Below are positions 33,610 to 43,370 of a stretch of DNA of 64,000 nucleotides, one piece after another (within the stretch, counting starts at the first letter, position 1; every line of letters starts with the position of its first letter). The stretch is from Clostridia bacterium (GTDB lineage: Bacteria > Bacillota_A > Clostridia > Christensenellales > Aristaeellaceae). The stretch is from NCBI GenBank assembly GCA_017525805.1, contig JAFXSH010000179.1, positions 1 to 64,000 of the forward strand. The letters are read 5' to 3'. Position numbers and translations under genes: made by a program. The notes under the pieces are model-generated. The model saw only the letters and a program-made list of their open reading frames with translations, had not been told where the DNA came from and did no database searches.

Positions 33610-34284
33610 ATGATTATGAAAGAAGCTCAGTCGTTTGCCTTTTTTGACTTCGACGGCACCATGATCCCCGGGGACAGTATCGCCGCCTTTGTGCGATACG
33701 CCCGGAAGCGGAGAATCATGCCCCGAAGGGCGTTTTTCAGGGCGCTGCTTGCAGCGGCGCGCTATGTGCTGGGTCTCATGAACGCGGCGGACAGCAAAAA
33801 CGCCGCCCTGCGCTTTCGGATGCGTTTGTCCGAACAGGAGCGGGAGGCCCTGGACCGGGAATTTGTGGAAAACTGCCTGCTGCCACGGATCTATCCCCAG
33901 GCGAAAGCGTGCATCGCTTCTCACCGGCTGGCGGGCCGGCAGCCCGTGATCGTCACCGCGTCCACGGAAAATTATATGCGCTTCGTGGCCGACGCTTTGG
34001 GCGTTTCCGCCTTGCTGGCTACGCCCCTGAATCCCGACGGCACAATAGGCGAAAATTGCAGGGGGGAAGAAAAACCCCACCGCATCCACGCCTGGCTGCG
34101 GGAACAGGGCCGGGAAGCGGACTTCGCCGCGTCCTACGCCTACGGCGACAGCAAAAGCGACCTGCCCATGCTGCTTTTGTGCGGCCATCCCGTGCAGGTG
34201 AACCCCAAGAAAACCCTGCGGCAAGCCGCGCCGGACATGGAAAAGGTGTGCTGGAACGAGAACGAAAGAGGGAAAAAAGTATGA
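33610..34284 (+). CDS. HAD-superfamily (subfamily IB, SerB-like) phosphatase
   Basis: About 225 residues. HAD motif I FFDFDGTM, motif II VIVTAS, motif III Lys in GEEKPHR and motif [13 protein letters not shown]. Subfamily IB includes phosphoserine and phosphocholine phosphatases; the substrate is not known here. ATG codons at 33610 and 33616 lack a ribosome site, and the leader is the right end of repeat copy D. The stop overlaps the exoIII start by 4 nt. Confidence 0.85.
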   Translation: MIMKEAQSFAFFDFDGTMIPGDSIAAFVRYARKRRIMPRRAFFRALLAAARYVLGLMNAADSKNAALRFRMRLSEQEREALDREFVENCLLPRIYPQAKACIASHRLAGRQPVIVTASTENYMRFVADALGVSALLATPLNPDGTIGENCRGEEKPHRIHAWLREQGREADFAASYAYGDSKSDLPMLLLCGHPVQVNPKKTLRQAAPDMEKVCWNENERGKKV

Positions 34285-35036
34285 AGCTGATTTCATGGAA
34301 TGTGAACGGCCTGCGGGCCGCCATGGGCAAGGGGTTTCTGGATGCGTTCAAGACGCTGGACGCGGATATTTTCTGCCTCCAGGAAACCAAATTGCAAGCC
34401 GGGCAGATTGATCTGGACCTGCCCGGCTATCATCAATACTGGAATTACGCCGAAAAGAAGGGCTATTCCGGCACGGCGGTTTTTACCCGGCAGGAGCCGC
34501 TTTCCGTCCGGTACGGCATGGGCGTGGAGGAACATGACCACGAGGGCCGGGTGATCACGCTGGAATACCCGGACTTCTTTTTCATCACCGTGTACACCCC
34601 CAATTCCCAGGACGGCTTGGCCCGGCTGCCCTACCGCATGCGGTGGGAGGACGATTTCCTGGCCTATCTGAAGGGGCTGGAAAAGGAAAAGCCCGTGGTG
34701 TTCTGCGGCGATTTGAACGTGGCCCACAAGGAAATCGACATCAAGAACCCCAAATCCAATATCCATAACGCGGGCTTCACCCAGGAAGAACGGGATAAAA
34801 TGACCGCTCTGCTGGAAAGCGGCTTTGTGGACACCTTCCGCTATTTCCACCCGGATGAAACCGGCGCTTACAGCTGGTGGAGCTACCGTTTCCACGCCCG
34901 GGAAAACAACGCGGGCTGGCGCATCGATTACTTCATCGTGTCCCAGGCCCTCACGCCCCGGCTGGCTTCCGCCTGCATCCATCCGGAAATCTTCGGATCG
35001 GACCATTGCCCGGTGGAATTGGTATTGCAGGCGTAA
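34281..35036 (+). CDS. xth: Exodeoxyribonuclease III / AP endonuclease
   Basis: 251 residues, EEP fold. [20 protein letters not shown] (metal Glu), [20 protein letters not shown] and GSDHCPVEL are all present. It repairs abasic sites and 3'-blocked ends. The ATG overlaps the upstream stop (ATGA), and AGAGGG precedes it. Confidence 0.93.
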   Translation: MKLISWNVNGLRAAMGKGFLDAFKTLDADIFCLQETKLQAGQIDLDLPGYHQYWNYAEKKGYSGTAVFTRQEPLSVRYGMGVEEHDHEGRVITLEYPDFFFITVYTPNSQDGLARLPYRMRWEDDFLAYLKGLEKEKPVVFCGDLNVAHKEIDIKNPKSNIHNAGFTQEERDKMTALLESGFVDTFRYFHPDETGAYSWWSYRFHARENNAGWRIDYFIVSQALTPRLASACIHPEIFGSDHCPVELVLQA

Positions 35037-35072
35037 AGCGGAACGATCCCTCGTGCAGAGGCCTATCATACG

Positions 35073-36431
35073 ATGAACAGCCAGACAAAGCAGAATCATT
35101 ACGGCAGGATCATGAAGCTGACCCTGCCCATCATCGTGCAGAACCTGCTGAGCACCGCCGTCAGTTCGGCAGACGTGGTCATGCTCAATTACGTGGGGCA
35201 GGCGCATATTTCGGCGGTGTCCCTGGCGGCGCAGTACGCCAACGTCCTGTTTATGGTTCTGTACGGCCTCGGCACGGGGGTCACCATGCTGAGCGCCCAG
35301 TATTACGGGAAAAAGGACATGCGCGCCATTCATCTGGTGCAGGGGATCGCCCTGCGCTTTTCTTTGATCTGCGCCGGAGTGTTCGCGGCCGGGGCCCTGT
35401 TGATTCCGCGGGTCATGATGCGCGCCTTCACGCCGGACGCGGAGCTGATCGAGATCGGCGCGCAGTATCTGCGCTGCATCAGCGCGGCATACCTGTGCTG
35501 GGGCGTGACTGAAATCTATTTAGCGACGCTGCGCTGCATCGGGCGGGTGGCCGTGGCGTCCGCGCTGAACATGTTCGCGTTCACGCTGAACATCCTGCTC
35601 AACGCCGTGTTCATCTTCGGCCTGTTCGGCGCGCCGAAGCTTGGGGCCATGGGCGTGGCCATCGCCACCTCCGTATCCCGGCTGCTGGAGCTGGCTTTAT
35701 GCTTGATCGTGTCCCAAAAAAGCAAAAACGTGAAGCTGCGCTTTTCTGACATGTTCCACTTAAACCGTCTGCTGCAAAAGGACTTTGCGCGCATGGCGCT
35801 GCCCGCCGTGCTGAACGATACCTCCTGGGGCCTGGCCTTTTCCATGTATTCCGTGGTGATCGGCCAGTTCTTAGGCACGGATATGGTGGCCGCCAATTCC
35901 TTCGCCACGCTGGCCCGCAGCTTCGGCACCATCCTGTGCTTCAGCGTCGCCAGCGCGGGCGGCATCCTGCTGGGCCAGCTCATCGGGGAAAACCGGATGG
36001 CGGAGGCGGAAAAGGCCGGAAATCAGCTTATGAAACTGACGGTGCTCTTCGGGGCCATCGGCGGCGTGATCATCCTTGCAGCCATGCCCATTATGCTGAA
36101 CTTCGCCGATCTCACCGAAGCGGGCAAGGGCTTCCTGCGCATTATGCTGCTGATCAATTCCTATTACGTCATGGGCGCGGCAGTGAACACCACGCTGATC
36201 GCGGGCGTGTTCCGGGCGGGCGGCGACAGCCGGTGGGGCCTCATCTGCGATACCATCGATATGTGGGGCTACGGGGTGCCCCTGGCGTTCCTCACCGCCG
36301 CCGTGCTCCGCCTGCCGCCTCTGTGGGTGTATTTCTTCATGTGCACGGACGAATTTGTGAAATGGCCTTGGGTCATTTCCCATTACCGCAGCAAAAAATG
36401 GCTGCGCAATATCACCCGTGAAGAATTGTAA
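35073..36431 (+). CDS. MATE-family efflux transporter
   Basis: 452 residues, 12 predicted helices. The N-terminal KLTLPIIVQNLLSTAVSSADVVML and the repeat half starting near MALPAVLNDTSWGLAF are typical. It exports drugs or metabolites with Na+ or H+. It follows exoIII by 36 nt. Confidence 0.9.
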   Translation: MNSQTKQNHYGRIMKLTLPIIVQNLLSTAVSSADVVMLNYVGQAHISAVSLAAQYANVLFMVLYGLGTGVTMLSAQYYGKKDMRAIHLVQGIALRFSLICAGVFAAGALLIPRVMMRAFTPDAELIEIGAQYLRCISAAYLCWGVTEIYLATLRCIGRVAVASALNMFAFTLNILLNAVFIFGLFGAPKLGAMGVAIATSVSRLLELALCLIVSQKSKNVKLRFSDMFHLNRLLQKDFARMALPAVLNDTSWGLAFSMYSVVIGQFLGTDMVAANSFATLARSFGTILCFSVASAGGILLGQLIGENRMAEAEKAGNQLMKLTVLFGAIGGVIILAAMPIMLNFADLTEAGKGFLRIMLLINSYYVMGAAVNTTLIAGVFRAGGDSRWGLICDTIDMWGYGVPLAFLTAAVLRLPPLWVYFFMCTDEFVKWPWVISHYRSKKWLRNITREEL

Positions 36432-36434
36432 AAC

Positions 36435-36451
36435 ACATAGAACCGTCCCCT
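36435..36451. repeat. 17-nt repeat CACATAGAACCGTCCCC, copy 1
   Basis: Identical to 43269-43285. It begins 3 nt after the MATE stop, at the edge of a lower-GC island. Similar GAACCGTCCCC strings are known from REP-type repeats associated with Y1 transposases in Firmicutes; no transposase is visible here. Confidence 0.75.
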
Positions 36452-36479
36452 ACGCGCTGTCTGTTTTGTCTGATCTTTG

Positions 36480-37014
36480 TCAGTTCAGGAATATTTCTGC
36501 CGCGCTGTACCGGAGGGAGGTAGTCTGCTGTCCGTTGTTTTCAGTGCCCATAGCAATCAGTGTGATATACACGATTGGACCAACGCCCTCCACATTGAAG
36601 GAGCCATCGCTTTGGATTTCAGCGGTGGTAGCCATATAATAATTTCCCTCGATGTAAAACGTAACGCGGACAGTAAGGTTTTCTGTATTTGGCGTAGATG
36701 CGTCATGACGAAGAATGCCAACTGCTTCATGCCCGTCATAGGATACGTTTTCCAAAGTGTATACAGGATCCTGGGCGGGCGGAGGAGTTGGCGCTTCGGT
36801 AACAGTAATGTTCAAAGTCATTGTCGATTGGAAACCCGTGCCGCAGTCATAGGAATAAGTGACGATTCCAGAGGAATTTATAAAAAGCTGATTGTCTCTG
36901 AAATCACCGCCCTGCCAGTTGGAAGCGCGAGATATCATTCTGGGGTTAATCATACCACTGCAAGCAGGATTTGCATGGTATTTTTGACCGCCATCTGTTG
37001 GAACATAACATATG
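36480..37014 (-). pseudogene. 5'-truncated secreted-type protein in a lower-GC island
   Basis: Minus-strand frame open from about 37014 to 36480. It starts without an initiation codon (VPTDGGQKYHANPACSGMINP), then GIVTYSYDCGTGFQSTMTLNITVTE and a proline-rich linker PTPPPAQDP. Codon use is more AT-rich than in neighbours. The YHxxPxCSGM motif resembles short Cys/His repeats in surface proteins. A hairpin module of the large repeat family stands where the gene should begin. An internal ATG at 36953 lacks a ribosome site. Confidence 0.55.
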
Positions 37015-37020
37015 GTGAGG

Positions 37021-37071
37021 GGCCAGGGGAATCATTCCCCTGGTCGGGGGACTGGGGGCGGATAGCCCCCA
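37021..37071 (+). repeat. Solitary end module of the large repeat family
   Basis: GGCCAGGGGAATCATTCCCCTGG, spacer TCGGGGGA, then CTGGGGGC-GGATA-GCCCCCAG: the two-hairpin layout seen at the ends of copies B-E, without a core. Confidence 0.7.
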
Positions 37072-37085
37072 GCGATCCCCCATTT

Positions 37086-38341
<1,256 letters not shown>

Positions 38342-38363
38342 ATTTTTACCTCGCTTCCGGATG

Positions 38364-38393
38364 CCTGCCGCTCTTCCATTCGGAAGCGGCAGG
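38364..38393 (-). promoter_or_regulatory. Leader hairpin of the GH3 gene
   Basis: CCTGCCGCT/AGCGGCAGG stem around TTCCGAATGGAAG, read on the minus strand 23 nt before the GH3 start. The loop and inner stem match the hairpin at 38586-38615 in the opposite leader. A second hairpin (CACGG/CCGTG) lies just upstream. Confidence 0.55.
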
Positions 38394-38470
38394 ACGCGCC
38401 ACGGCTCCGCCCGTGCGCTCATCCTTTTATGTCGTTCCGGTTCGCCCGACGTTTTTTCAGTATATCACAT

Positions 38471-38492
38471 AAAAAACCCCTTTGGGAAGGGG
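38471..38492 (-). terminator. Terminator-like hairpin upstream of the GH3 gene
   Basis: CCCCTT/AAGGGG with six T after it on the minus strand. No minus-strand gene precedes it, so it may act in transcription reading in from the right. TATACT follows at about 38463-38458 as a possible -10. Confidence 0.5.
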
Positions 38493-38522
38493 CGGAATGA
38501 AAAACAATATTGAAAAGGTTTC

Positions 38523-38551
38523 TTAACAAACGCGGAAATTCATGGTATAAT
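38523..38551 (+). promoter_or_regulatory. Promoter of the LRR protein gene
   Basis: TTAACA (38523-38528), 17-nt spacer, TATAAT (38546-38551). Confidence 0.75.
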
Positions 38552-38558
38552 AGTGCAG

Positions 38559-38670
38559 CGACCGGCACGAAGCGCGGTCGGCTGTCTCGCCGCTTCCGAA
38601 TGGAAAAGCGGCGAGCGTTATGTCATACTACCAGTGAACCGAGCCGGAGATACTGGCAACCCATCCGGCA
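38559..38670 (+). ncRNA. Structured leader of the LRR gene
   Basis: Between promoter and start codon lie at least three hairpins: GACCG/CGGTC, CTCGCCGCTT/AAGCGGCGAG (38586-38615) and a CCAGT/ACTGG or GCCGG/CCGGC alternative near 38630-38665. GAGCCGGAGATACTGGC weakly resembles a B12 box, but the rest of a cobalamin aptamer is missing. I do not assign it to a known riboswitch. Confidence 0.4.
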
Positions 38671-38688
38671 ACGAAACGGGAGAGATGT

Positions 38689-39618
38689 ATGAAGAAACTG
38701 CTTTTCTTGTGCGCGCTGCTTCTGTGCCTGTTATGGGCGGCCTGCGCGCTGGCCGAGAACGTGACCTTCCGCAACTATTACGGCACCGTGACAGTGGACA
38801 AAAACGCGGAGTACGTGGACCTGGGCAGCGTGAAGGTGCCCAACAGTGATGAGGATTTCAGGGCGCTGTATACATTTCTCGATCAGCTGCCCAAAGTAAA
38901 AAAGGTGGTCATGTTTTCCACGGACATCCGCCGGGCAAGGATCGATGAAATGGCGAGCCGTTACCCGGACATTGAATTCGGCTGGTCCATGATCATCCCC
39001 TGCCATAACGAACTGCATCCCGAGCGCAATTACCACCGCATCCGCACCGACGCCACGGCCTTTTCCACTCTGCACAACAACACCTGCTCCGAGCATTCCG
39101 CCAGGGATTTTGAAATCCTGAAATACTGTAAAAACCTCCAGGCCCTGGATATCGGCCACAACCGCGTTACCGACCTGAGCTTTTTGTACGATCTGCCCCA
39201 TTTGAAGGTACTGATCGTTGCCTGCAATATCGAGCTTAAAGATATCACGCCCATCGGCAGCCTGAAAGAACTGCAATACCTGGAAATCTTCAAAAACGAC
39301 ATCCACGATATTTCCTGCTTGGCCAACTGCACCGAGCTGGTGGACCTGAACATTTGCTTCAATCGCATCAGCGATTGGTCGCCCTTAGAGGGCCTGACCC
39401 ATCTGCGCCGCCTGTGGCTGTTCAACAGCAATAATTATTCCGATAATATCCCCGTGCCCCAGGATGTGGTAGCCGCCCTGCGCGGCGCCCTGCCGGACTG
39501 CAAAGTGGACGCCGTTTCCTATTCCACCGATGGCGGATGGCGGAATCATCCCCGGTACGATACCATCAACACCATGTTCTGGGGAACGGATTATATCCCC
39601 TTCACCACCCTGGACTGA
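38689..39618 (+). CDS. Secreted leucine-rich-repeat protein
   Basis: 309 residues: signal peptide 1-22 (ends ACALA). About five SDS22/internalin-type repeats of about 22 residues lie between residues about 145 and 255 (LQALDIGHNRVTDLSFLYDL, LQYLEIFKNDIHDISCLANC). No LPXTG or membrane anchor is seen. Such proteins bind other proteins outside the cell; the partner is unknown. GGGAGAG lies before the ATG. Confidence 0.82.
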   Translation: MKKLLFLCALLLCLLWAACALAENVTFRNYYGTVTVDKNAEYVDLGSVKVPNSDEDFRALYTFLDQLPKVKKVVMFSTDIRRARIDEMASRYPDIEFGWSMIIPCHNELHPERNYHRIRTDATAFSTLHNNTCSEHSARDFEILKYCKNLQALDIGHNRVTDLSFLYDLPHLKVLIVACNIELKDITPIGSLKELQYLEIFKNDIHDISCLANCTELVDLNICFNRISDWSPLEGLTHLRRLWLFNSNNYSDNIPVPQDVVAALRGALPDCKVDAVSYSTDGGWRNHPRYDTINTMFWGTDYIPFTTLD

Positions 39619-39630
39619 GAAAGGACACAT

Positions 39631-40266
39631 ATGAAAACGCTGAAAGAAATCCGTCCGGTGGGCGGCGGATTCCTGAAAAAGTACGAACTGCACTACGATT
39701 CCGACGGCCAGCCCGTGTGCTGGGAGGTCATTTCCCTGAACGACCTGAAAACGGAACGGGACCTGGCGGGCCGCAAAACGGCGGTGGAGCTTATTCCCCG
39801 CTTTCAGGACGGGGATTACCTGCTGTGCCGGGAATTTCGTTTCGCCGTGAATGATTACGTGTGGGAATTTCCCACCGGCATGATCGACGGGGACGAAACC
39901 CCGGCGCAGGCCGCCGAGCGGGAGCTCCGGGAAGAAACGGGCCTGGAACTGGTGTCCGTGGACCGGGCCCTGCCCCCCGCCTGCTACTGCGTGGGCCTGA
40001 CGGATGAAATCATCGTTCCCCTGTTCGTCACCGTCCGGGGCGAAATGAAGCCCTGCGACGAAGCATACGAGGAAATCCGGTCCTACAAAATGTCCGTGGA
40101 CCAGATCCGTCAATTGCTGAACCAGGAGAATGTGAAAATCACAGAAACCTGCATGCTCATTTTGGGGATGCTGACTGCCAAAGAGGAACCCTCTGGGGCC
40201 TCCGCGGCCCCAGACCCGCGCCAGGGGCGTGACGCCCCTGGACCCTCATTTGCGGAAAACACATGA
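39631..40266 (+). CDS. Nudix hydrolase, ADP-ribose pyrophosphatase type, with a repeat-encoded tail
   Basis: 211 residues. Nudix box GMIDGDETPAQAAERELREETGL; the preceding CREFRFAVNDYVWEFPTG matches ADP-ribose pyrophosphatases. The last 25 or so residues (from EEPSGASAAPDPRQ) and the stop codon come from repeat copy E, so the original C-terminus has been replaced. The catalytic domain is intact. It starts 12 nt after the LRR gene. Confidence 0.85.
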   Translation: MKTLKEIRPVGGGFLKKYELHYDSDGQPVCWEVISLNDLKTERDLAGRKTAVELIPRFQDGDYLLCREFRFAVNDYVWEFPTGMIDGDETPAQAAERELREETGLELVSVDRALPPACYCVGLTDEIIVPLFVTVRGEMKPCDEAYEEIRSYKMSVDQIRQLLNQENVKITETCMLILGMLTAKEEPSGASAAPDPRQGRDAPGPSFAENT

Positions 40267-40590
40267 CGCGGTAAACAAGCAATGCGCCGCTGTTGCTTGA
40301 AAGGAACGGTCAAGCTTGACGCGTTTGTGCTTCTGGCCCGGCCGCTGAAAGCGGCCAACCCGGATGCAAAGCATCCGGGGAAAGCCAGGGAATAATCCCC
40401 CAGGGAAAGCGAGCTTTCCCCTGGGGATTTTCCCGGCTTTCTTGGGCCAGAAGCCCTCATACTTTTGTCTTTTGCGCAGCAGGCAAAAGTTGCCTGTTTT
40501 CTCCAATAAACCTCATTCGCCTATTGGAGTCCAGAGGACGAAGTCCTTTGGTTCAGGGGTTTAGGGGGCTGAAGAAGCCCCCTTCCTCGT
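40193..40590 (+). repeat. Large multi-hairpin repeat, copy E
   Basis: The left module is CTGGGGCCTCCGCGGCCCCAG then CCAGGGGCGT...ACGCCCCTGG. The core 40330-40453 is nearly the same as that of copy B, and so are the 70 nt before it. The right module CCAGAGGAC...TCCTTTGG and GGGGGCTGAAGAAGCCCCC is shared with B. No terminal GGACAC repeat is present. It overlaps the end of the Nudix gene and stops about 45 nt before pyrE. Confidence 0.88.
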
Positions 40591-40636
40591 AAACATTCTG
40601 ATTACAGAAAGAAACAACTGAAAGCGAGGAATACCT

Positions 40637-41272
40637 ATGATCACCGCCCAGACCATCGCCCATGATCTTTTGTCCATCCGCGCCGTGTTCCTGCGTCCCC
40701 AGGAACCCTTCACCTGGGCCAGCGGCATCAAAAGCCCCATTTACTGCGATAACCGCTTGACCCTCACCGCGCCGGAGGTGCGTACCCATGTGGAGGAGGG
40801 CTTGAAGGCGCTGATCGAAAAAAACTATCCCGATGTGGAAGTGCTCATGGGCACGTCCACCGCTGGCATCGCCCACGCCGCCATTACCGGCCATTTGATG
40901 AATTTGCCCATGGGCTATGTGCGCTCCGGGGCCAAGGATCACGGCCGTGGCAATCAAATTGAAGGAAAGCTGGAGCCGAATCAAAAGGTGGTGGTGGTGG
41001 AAGACCTGATCTCCACCGGCGGCAGCGTGATCGAAGTGGTGGACGCCCTGCGGGAAGCCGGGGCCCAGGTGCTGGGCATTTTGAGCATATTCACCTACGG
41101 CATGAAGAAGGGCCTGGAACGCTTAGCCGCCGCCAACGTGCGCAATATCAGCCTGTGCGATTTCGATACCCTGATCGAAATAGCCGCCCAGGAGGGATAT
41201 ATTCCGCCGGAATCCTGCGCCCGCCTGCGTCAGTTCCGGGATAATCCAAGTGATGAAAGCTGGATGAAATAA
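40637..41272 (+). CDS. pyrE: Orotate phosphoribosyltransferase
   Basis: 211 residues. The PRPP loop [13 protein letters not shown] and [16 protein letters not shown] are diagnostic. It makes OMP from orotate and PRPP in pyrimidine synthesis. GAGG is 9 nt upstream. No other pyr gene is adjacent. Confidence 0.94.
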   Translation: MITAQTIAHDLLSIRAVFLRPQEPFTWASGIKSPIYCDNRLTLTAPEVRTHVEEGLKALIEKNYPDVEVLMGTSTAGIAHAAITGHLMNLPMGYVRSGAKDHGRGNQIEGKLEPNQKVVVVEDLISTGGSVIEVVDALREAGAQVLGILSIFTYGMKKGLERLAAANVRNISLCDFDTLIEIAAQEGYIPPESCARLRQFRDNPSDESWMK

Positions 41273-41284
41273 GGAGTGCAAAGC

Positions 41285-41830
41285 ATGCGGAAATCCATCA
41301 CTGTGTTCGCCGGGTCGGCAGACGGATGCCCGGAGGTATATAAACAGGCGGCGGAGGACTTGGGCCGCCTCATCGCCCGTCAGGGGCGGGTATTGGTTTA
41401 CGGCAGCGGGTCCTGCGGCCTCATGGGCTCCGTAGCCCGGGGCGCCAAGGCGGAAAACGGGCGCATCGTGGGCATCAACGTGCGCCAGTTTGAAGCCTAC
41501 CTGCCCTTGCCCGGCACCGACGAGCTGCTCATGCTGGATACCCTGCCGGAGCGCAAGGCCGCCCTCATCGACCGGGGCGAAGCCTGCGTCGCCCTGCCCG
41601 GCGGGGTGGGCACCTTGGACGAGCTCATGGACGTGTACGCCCTGGTGCAGGCCGAGATTTTGGAAAAGCCCGTGGGCCTGCTTAACGTGAACGGCTACTA
41701 CGACGGCCTGCTTTCCCAGCTTCGCCGCGCCAACCAGGACGGCTTCCTGAACGATAAGGATTTCCGCCGCCTGATTGCCGCCGATGACCCGGAAACGCTG
41801 CTGCGAATGCTGGACGAAGAAGCAGACTGA
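41285..41830 (+). CDS. LOG-family protein (nucleoside-monophosphate phosphoribohydrolase)
   Basis: 181 residues, Rossmann fold, with LPGGVGTLDE, the family's PGGxGTxxE catalytic motif, and GSCGLMG near the N-terminus. Members cleave AMP-type nucleotides to base and ribose-5-phosphate. ATG at 41285 with AAGGAG 8 nt upstream, 12 nt after pyrE; a GTG at 41276 is less likely. Confidence 0.87.
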   Translation: MRKSITVFAGSADGCPEVYKQAAEDLGRLIARQGRVLVYGSGSCGLMGSVARGAKAENGRIVGINVRQFEAYLPLPGTDELLMLDTLPERKAALIDRGEACVALPGGVGTLDELMDVYALVQAEILEKPVGLLNVNGYYDGLLSQLRRANQDGFLNDKDFRRLIAADDPETLLRMLDEEAD

Positions 41831-42153
41831 AACAAAAACCAAATTCAAGTGAATACTATATCCCGAAATCGGAATAATCCCATCATTATTAGAATAGTAT
41901 CCCGATTTCGGGGTTTAATACTATTCTCAGTATAAAAGATTATCAGATTTGGGGCGGAAAAGACACCCAAAGATGATAAGATTTTACTGTGAAAGTCTCC
42001 AAAATTCAACCATATATCACATGAACTGATGACTTTCATTGATCGTGGCACCCCTTGGGGCATGGACATTTAGATTGAGAAGTATAAGTTTTGGGTCGAT
42101 CATGAAGACACTTAACCGAAGCGAAAACAAGCCAGAATGGAGAACGCGCGCAA
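41831..42153. other. AT-rich intergenic island with an inverted repeat
   Basis: Clearly lower in GC than the flanks. CCCGAAATCGG (41862-41872) and its complement (41902-41912) form an 11-bp inverted repeat 29 nt apart, flanked by ACTAT motifs. No T-run, ORF or known RNA is recognisable. It may be a remnant of a transferred segment that continues into the next gene. Confidence 0.5.
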
Positions 42154-43299
42154 ATGAAATATATCCTGCAAATTTTCACCGGCCCCTGGCACGCGGCAAA
42201 CGTCCGGGCGGAGGACGTCGTCAGGAAGATCGAAGAGATCGCTTCCCGGATTCGGGTGGAGCAGGTCATTATCGGGTGGAATACGGATCCGGCTATTTAC
42301 AGGAAGGTGGGAGACTTTCTTCACGGCCTCAGTATCAGGATGCTGCTGTGGCTGCCCGTTTTTTCGGAAGTGAGCGAAATCGCGGAGCCGGACGAGGCGG
42401 CGGATATTTTCGGGAAACCGGTCCTTCCGCGGATTCAGCAGGAGGGAGAAGATTTCAAGTTTGGGTGCCCCTCGTCCCGCCGCAATCTTCAAATCGTAAA
42501 GGACATCTATGAAAAGCACTTTTCCGGCTGCGGCTTTGACGGCGTATTCCTCGACAAGATCCGCAGCCAGTCCTTTGTGGCGGGCGTATCCGGTGTATTG
42601 AGCTGCGGGTGCGCGCGATGCCGTCAGGCGTTCCAGAAAAAAGGCGTGGACCTTGAAGAAGTCGGGAATCTGTATAGGTCGGAGAAAGACTCCTTTTTCG
42701 ATATGGCGTCGTATCCCATGAATGGGGAATTCCAGTTGAAAGACCCCCTGGCCCAGCGCTTTTTTGAGGCAAAAGAGGAAATCATCGCCGAAGCCGTGGC
42801 GGAAATCAGCCAATATTTTCAGGGCAAAGGCATGACTGTGGGGCTTGACTTATTCGCGCCCGCCGTCAGCCGGTTTGTGGGCCAAAACTATGCGCTGATC
42901 ACGAAGCACGCGGACTTCATCAAGCCCATGCTGTACCGGATGACGGACGCCCCCGCGGGGATCGGCTATGAATACGCGCTTTTTGAAAAACACGCGCCCA
43001 ATGCCCGGAGGCGCGGGAAGCTGAACATGGACAGCGCCTTTCTCGATACCCAGCTTGAGGCCATCCGGCGCGTTCCCTGCGCGAAATATCCGGGCGTTGA
43101 AATCAATTATAAAGCGGATATCGCAAGGACTAATCCTGATTATATCACGGAATCCTTGGCGGCGATCAAAGCATACAGGTTTGACGGCGCCGCTTTATGC
43201 TGGAACGTGATGCTGGCCCCGGAAGCGCATATTGAAGCCATCGCCAGCTTGGAGGGTACGGCGCGCGTTTCACATAGAACCGTCCCCCCGTTTCCCTGA
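42154..43299 (+). CDS. Putative glycoside-hydrolase-like TIM-barrel protein
   Basis: 381 residues, no signal peptide. The pattern of strands and GFDGVFLDKIR, MTVGLDLFAPAVSRFVGQNY and HADFIKPMLYRM suggests a (beta/alpha)8 barrel of the putative glycosidase type. LSCGCARCRQAF adds a cysteine cluster. Its substrate is unknown. The last residues (SHRTVPPFP) are encoded by the 17-nt repeat, so the native end is probably lost. Base composition is lower in GC than around it. Confidence 0.6.
   Translation: MKYILQIFTGPWHAANVRAEDVVRKIEEIASRIRVEQVIIGWNTDPAIYRKVGDFLHGLSIRMLLWLPVFSEVSEIAEPDEAADIFGKPVLPRIQQEGEDFKFGCPSSRRNLQIVKDIYEKHFSGCGFDGVFLDKIRSQSFVAGVSGVLSCGCARCRQAFQKKGVDLEEVGNLYRSEKDSFFDMASYPMNGEFQLKDPLAQRFFEAKEEIIAEAVAEISQYFQGKGMTVGLDLFAPAVSRFVGQNYALITKHADFIKPMLYRMTDAPAGIGYEYALFEKHAPNARRRGKLNMDSAFLDTQLEAIRRVPCAKYPGVEINYKADIARTNPDYITESLAAIKAYRFDGAALCWNVMLAPEAHIEAIASLEGTARVSHRTVPPFP
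43269..43285. repeat. 17-nt repeat CACATAGAACCGTCCCC, copy 2
   Basis: Identical to 36435-36451. It forms the 3' end of the TIM-barrel reading frame. Confidence 0.75.
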
Positions 43300-43370
43300 T
43301 CCGTATCTTGCAAAAGAACGCGCTTTCCCTTATACTGGGAAAAAACGAACCTGAAAGGAAGCGGAAAACC

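Noticed and set aside
36432..37080. Insertion sequence with transposase
   Set aside because: There is base-composition change and a short repeat but no transposase frame or matching ends in this interval.
38630..38665. Cobalamin riboswitch before the LRR gene
   Set aside because: Only a weak B12-box likeness is present; the GGGAA and GTGAAAATCC-type core elements seen at 44.7 kb are missing.
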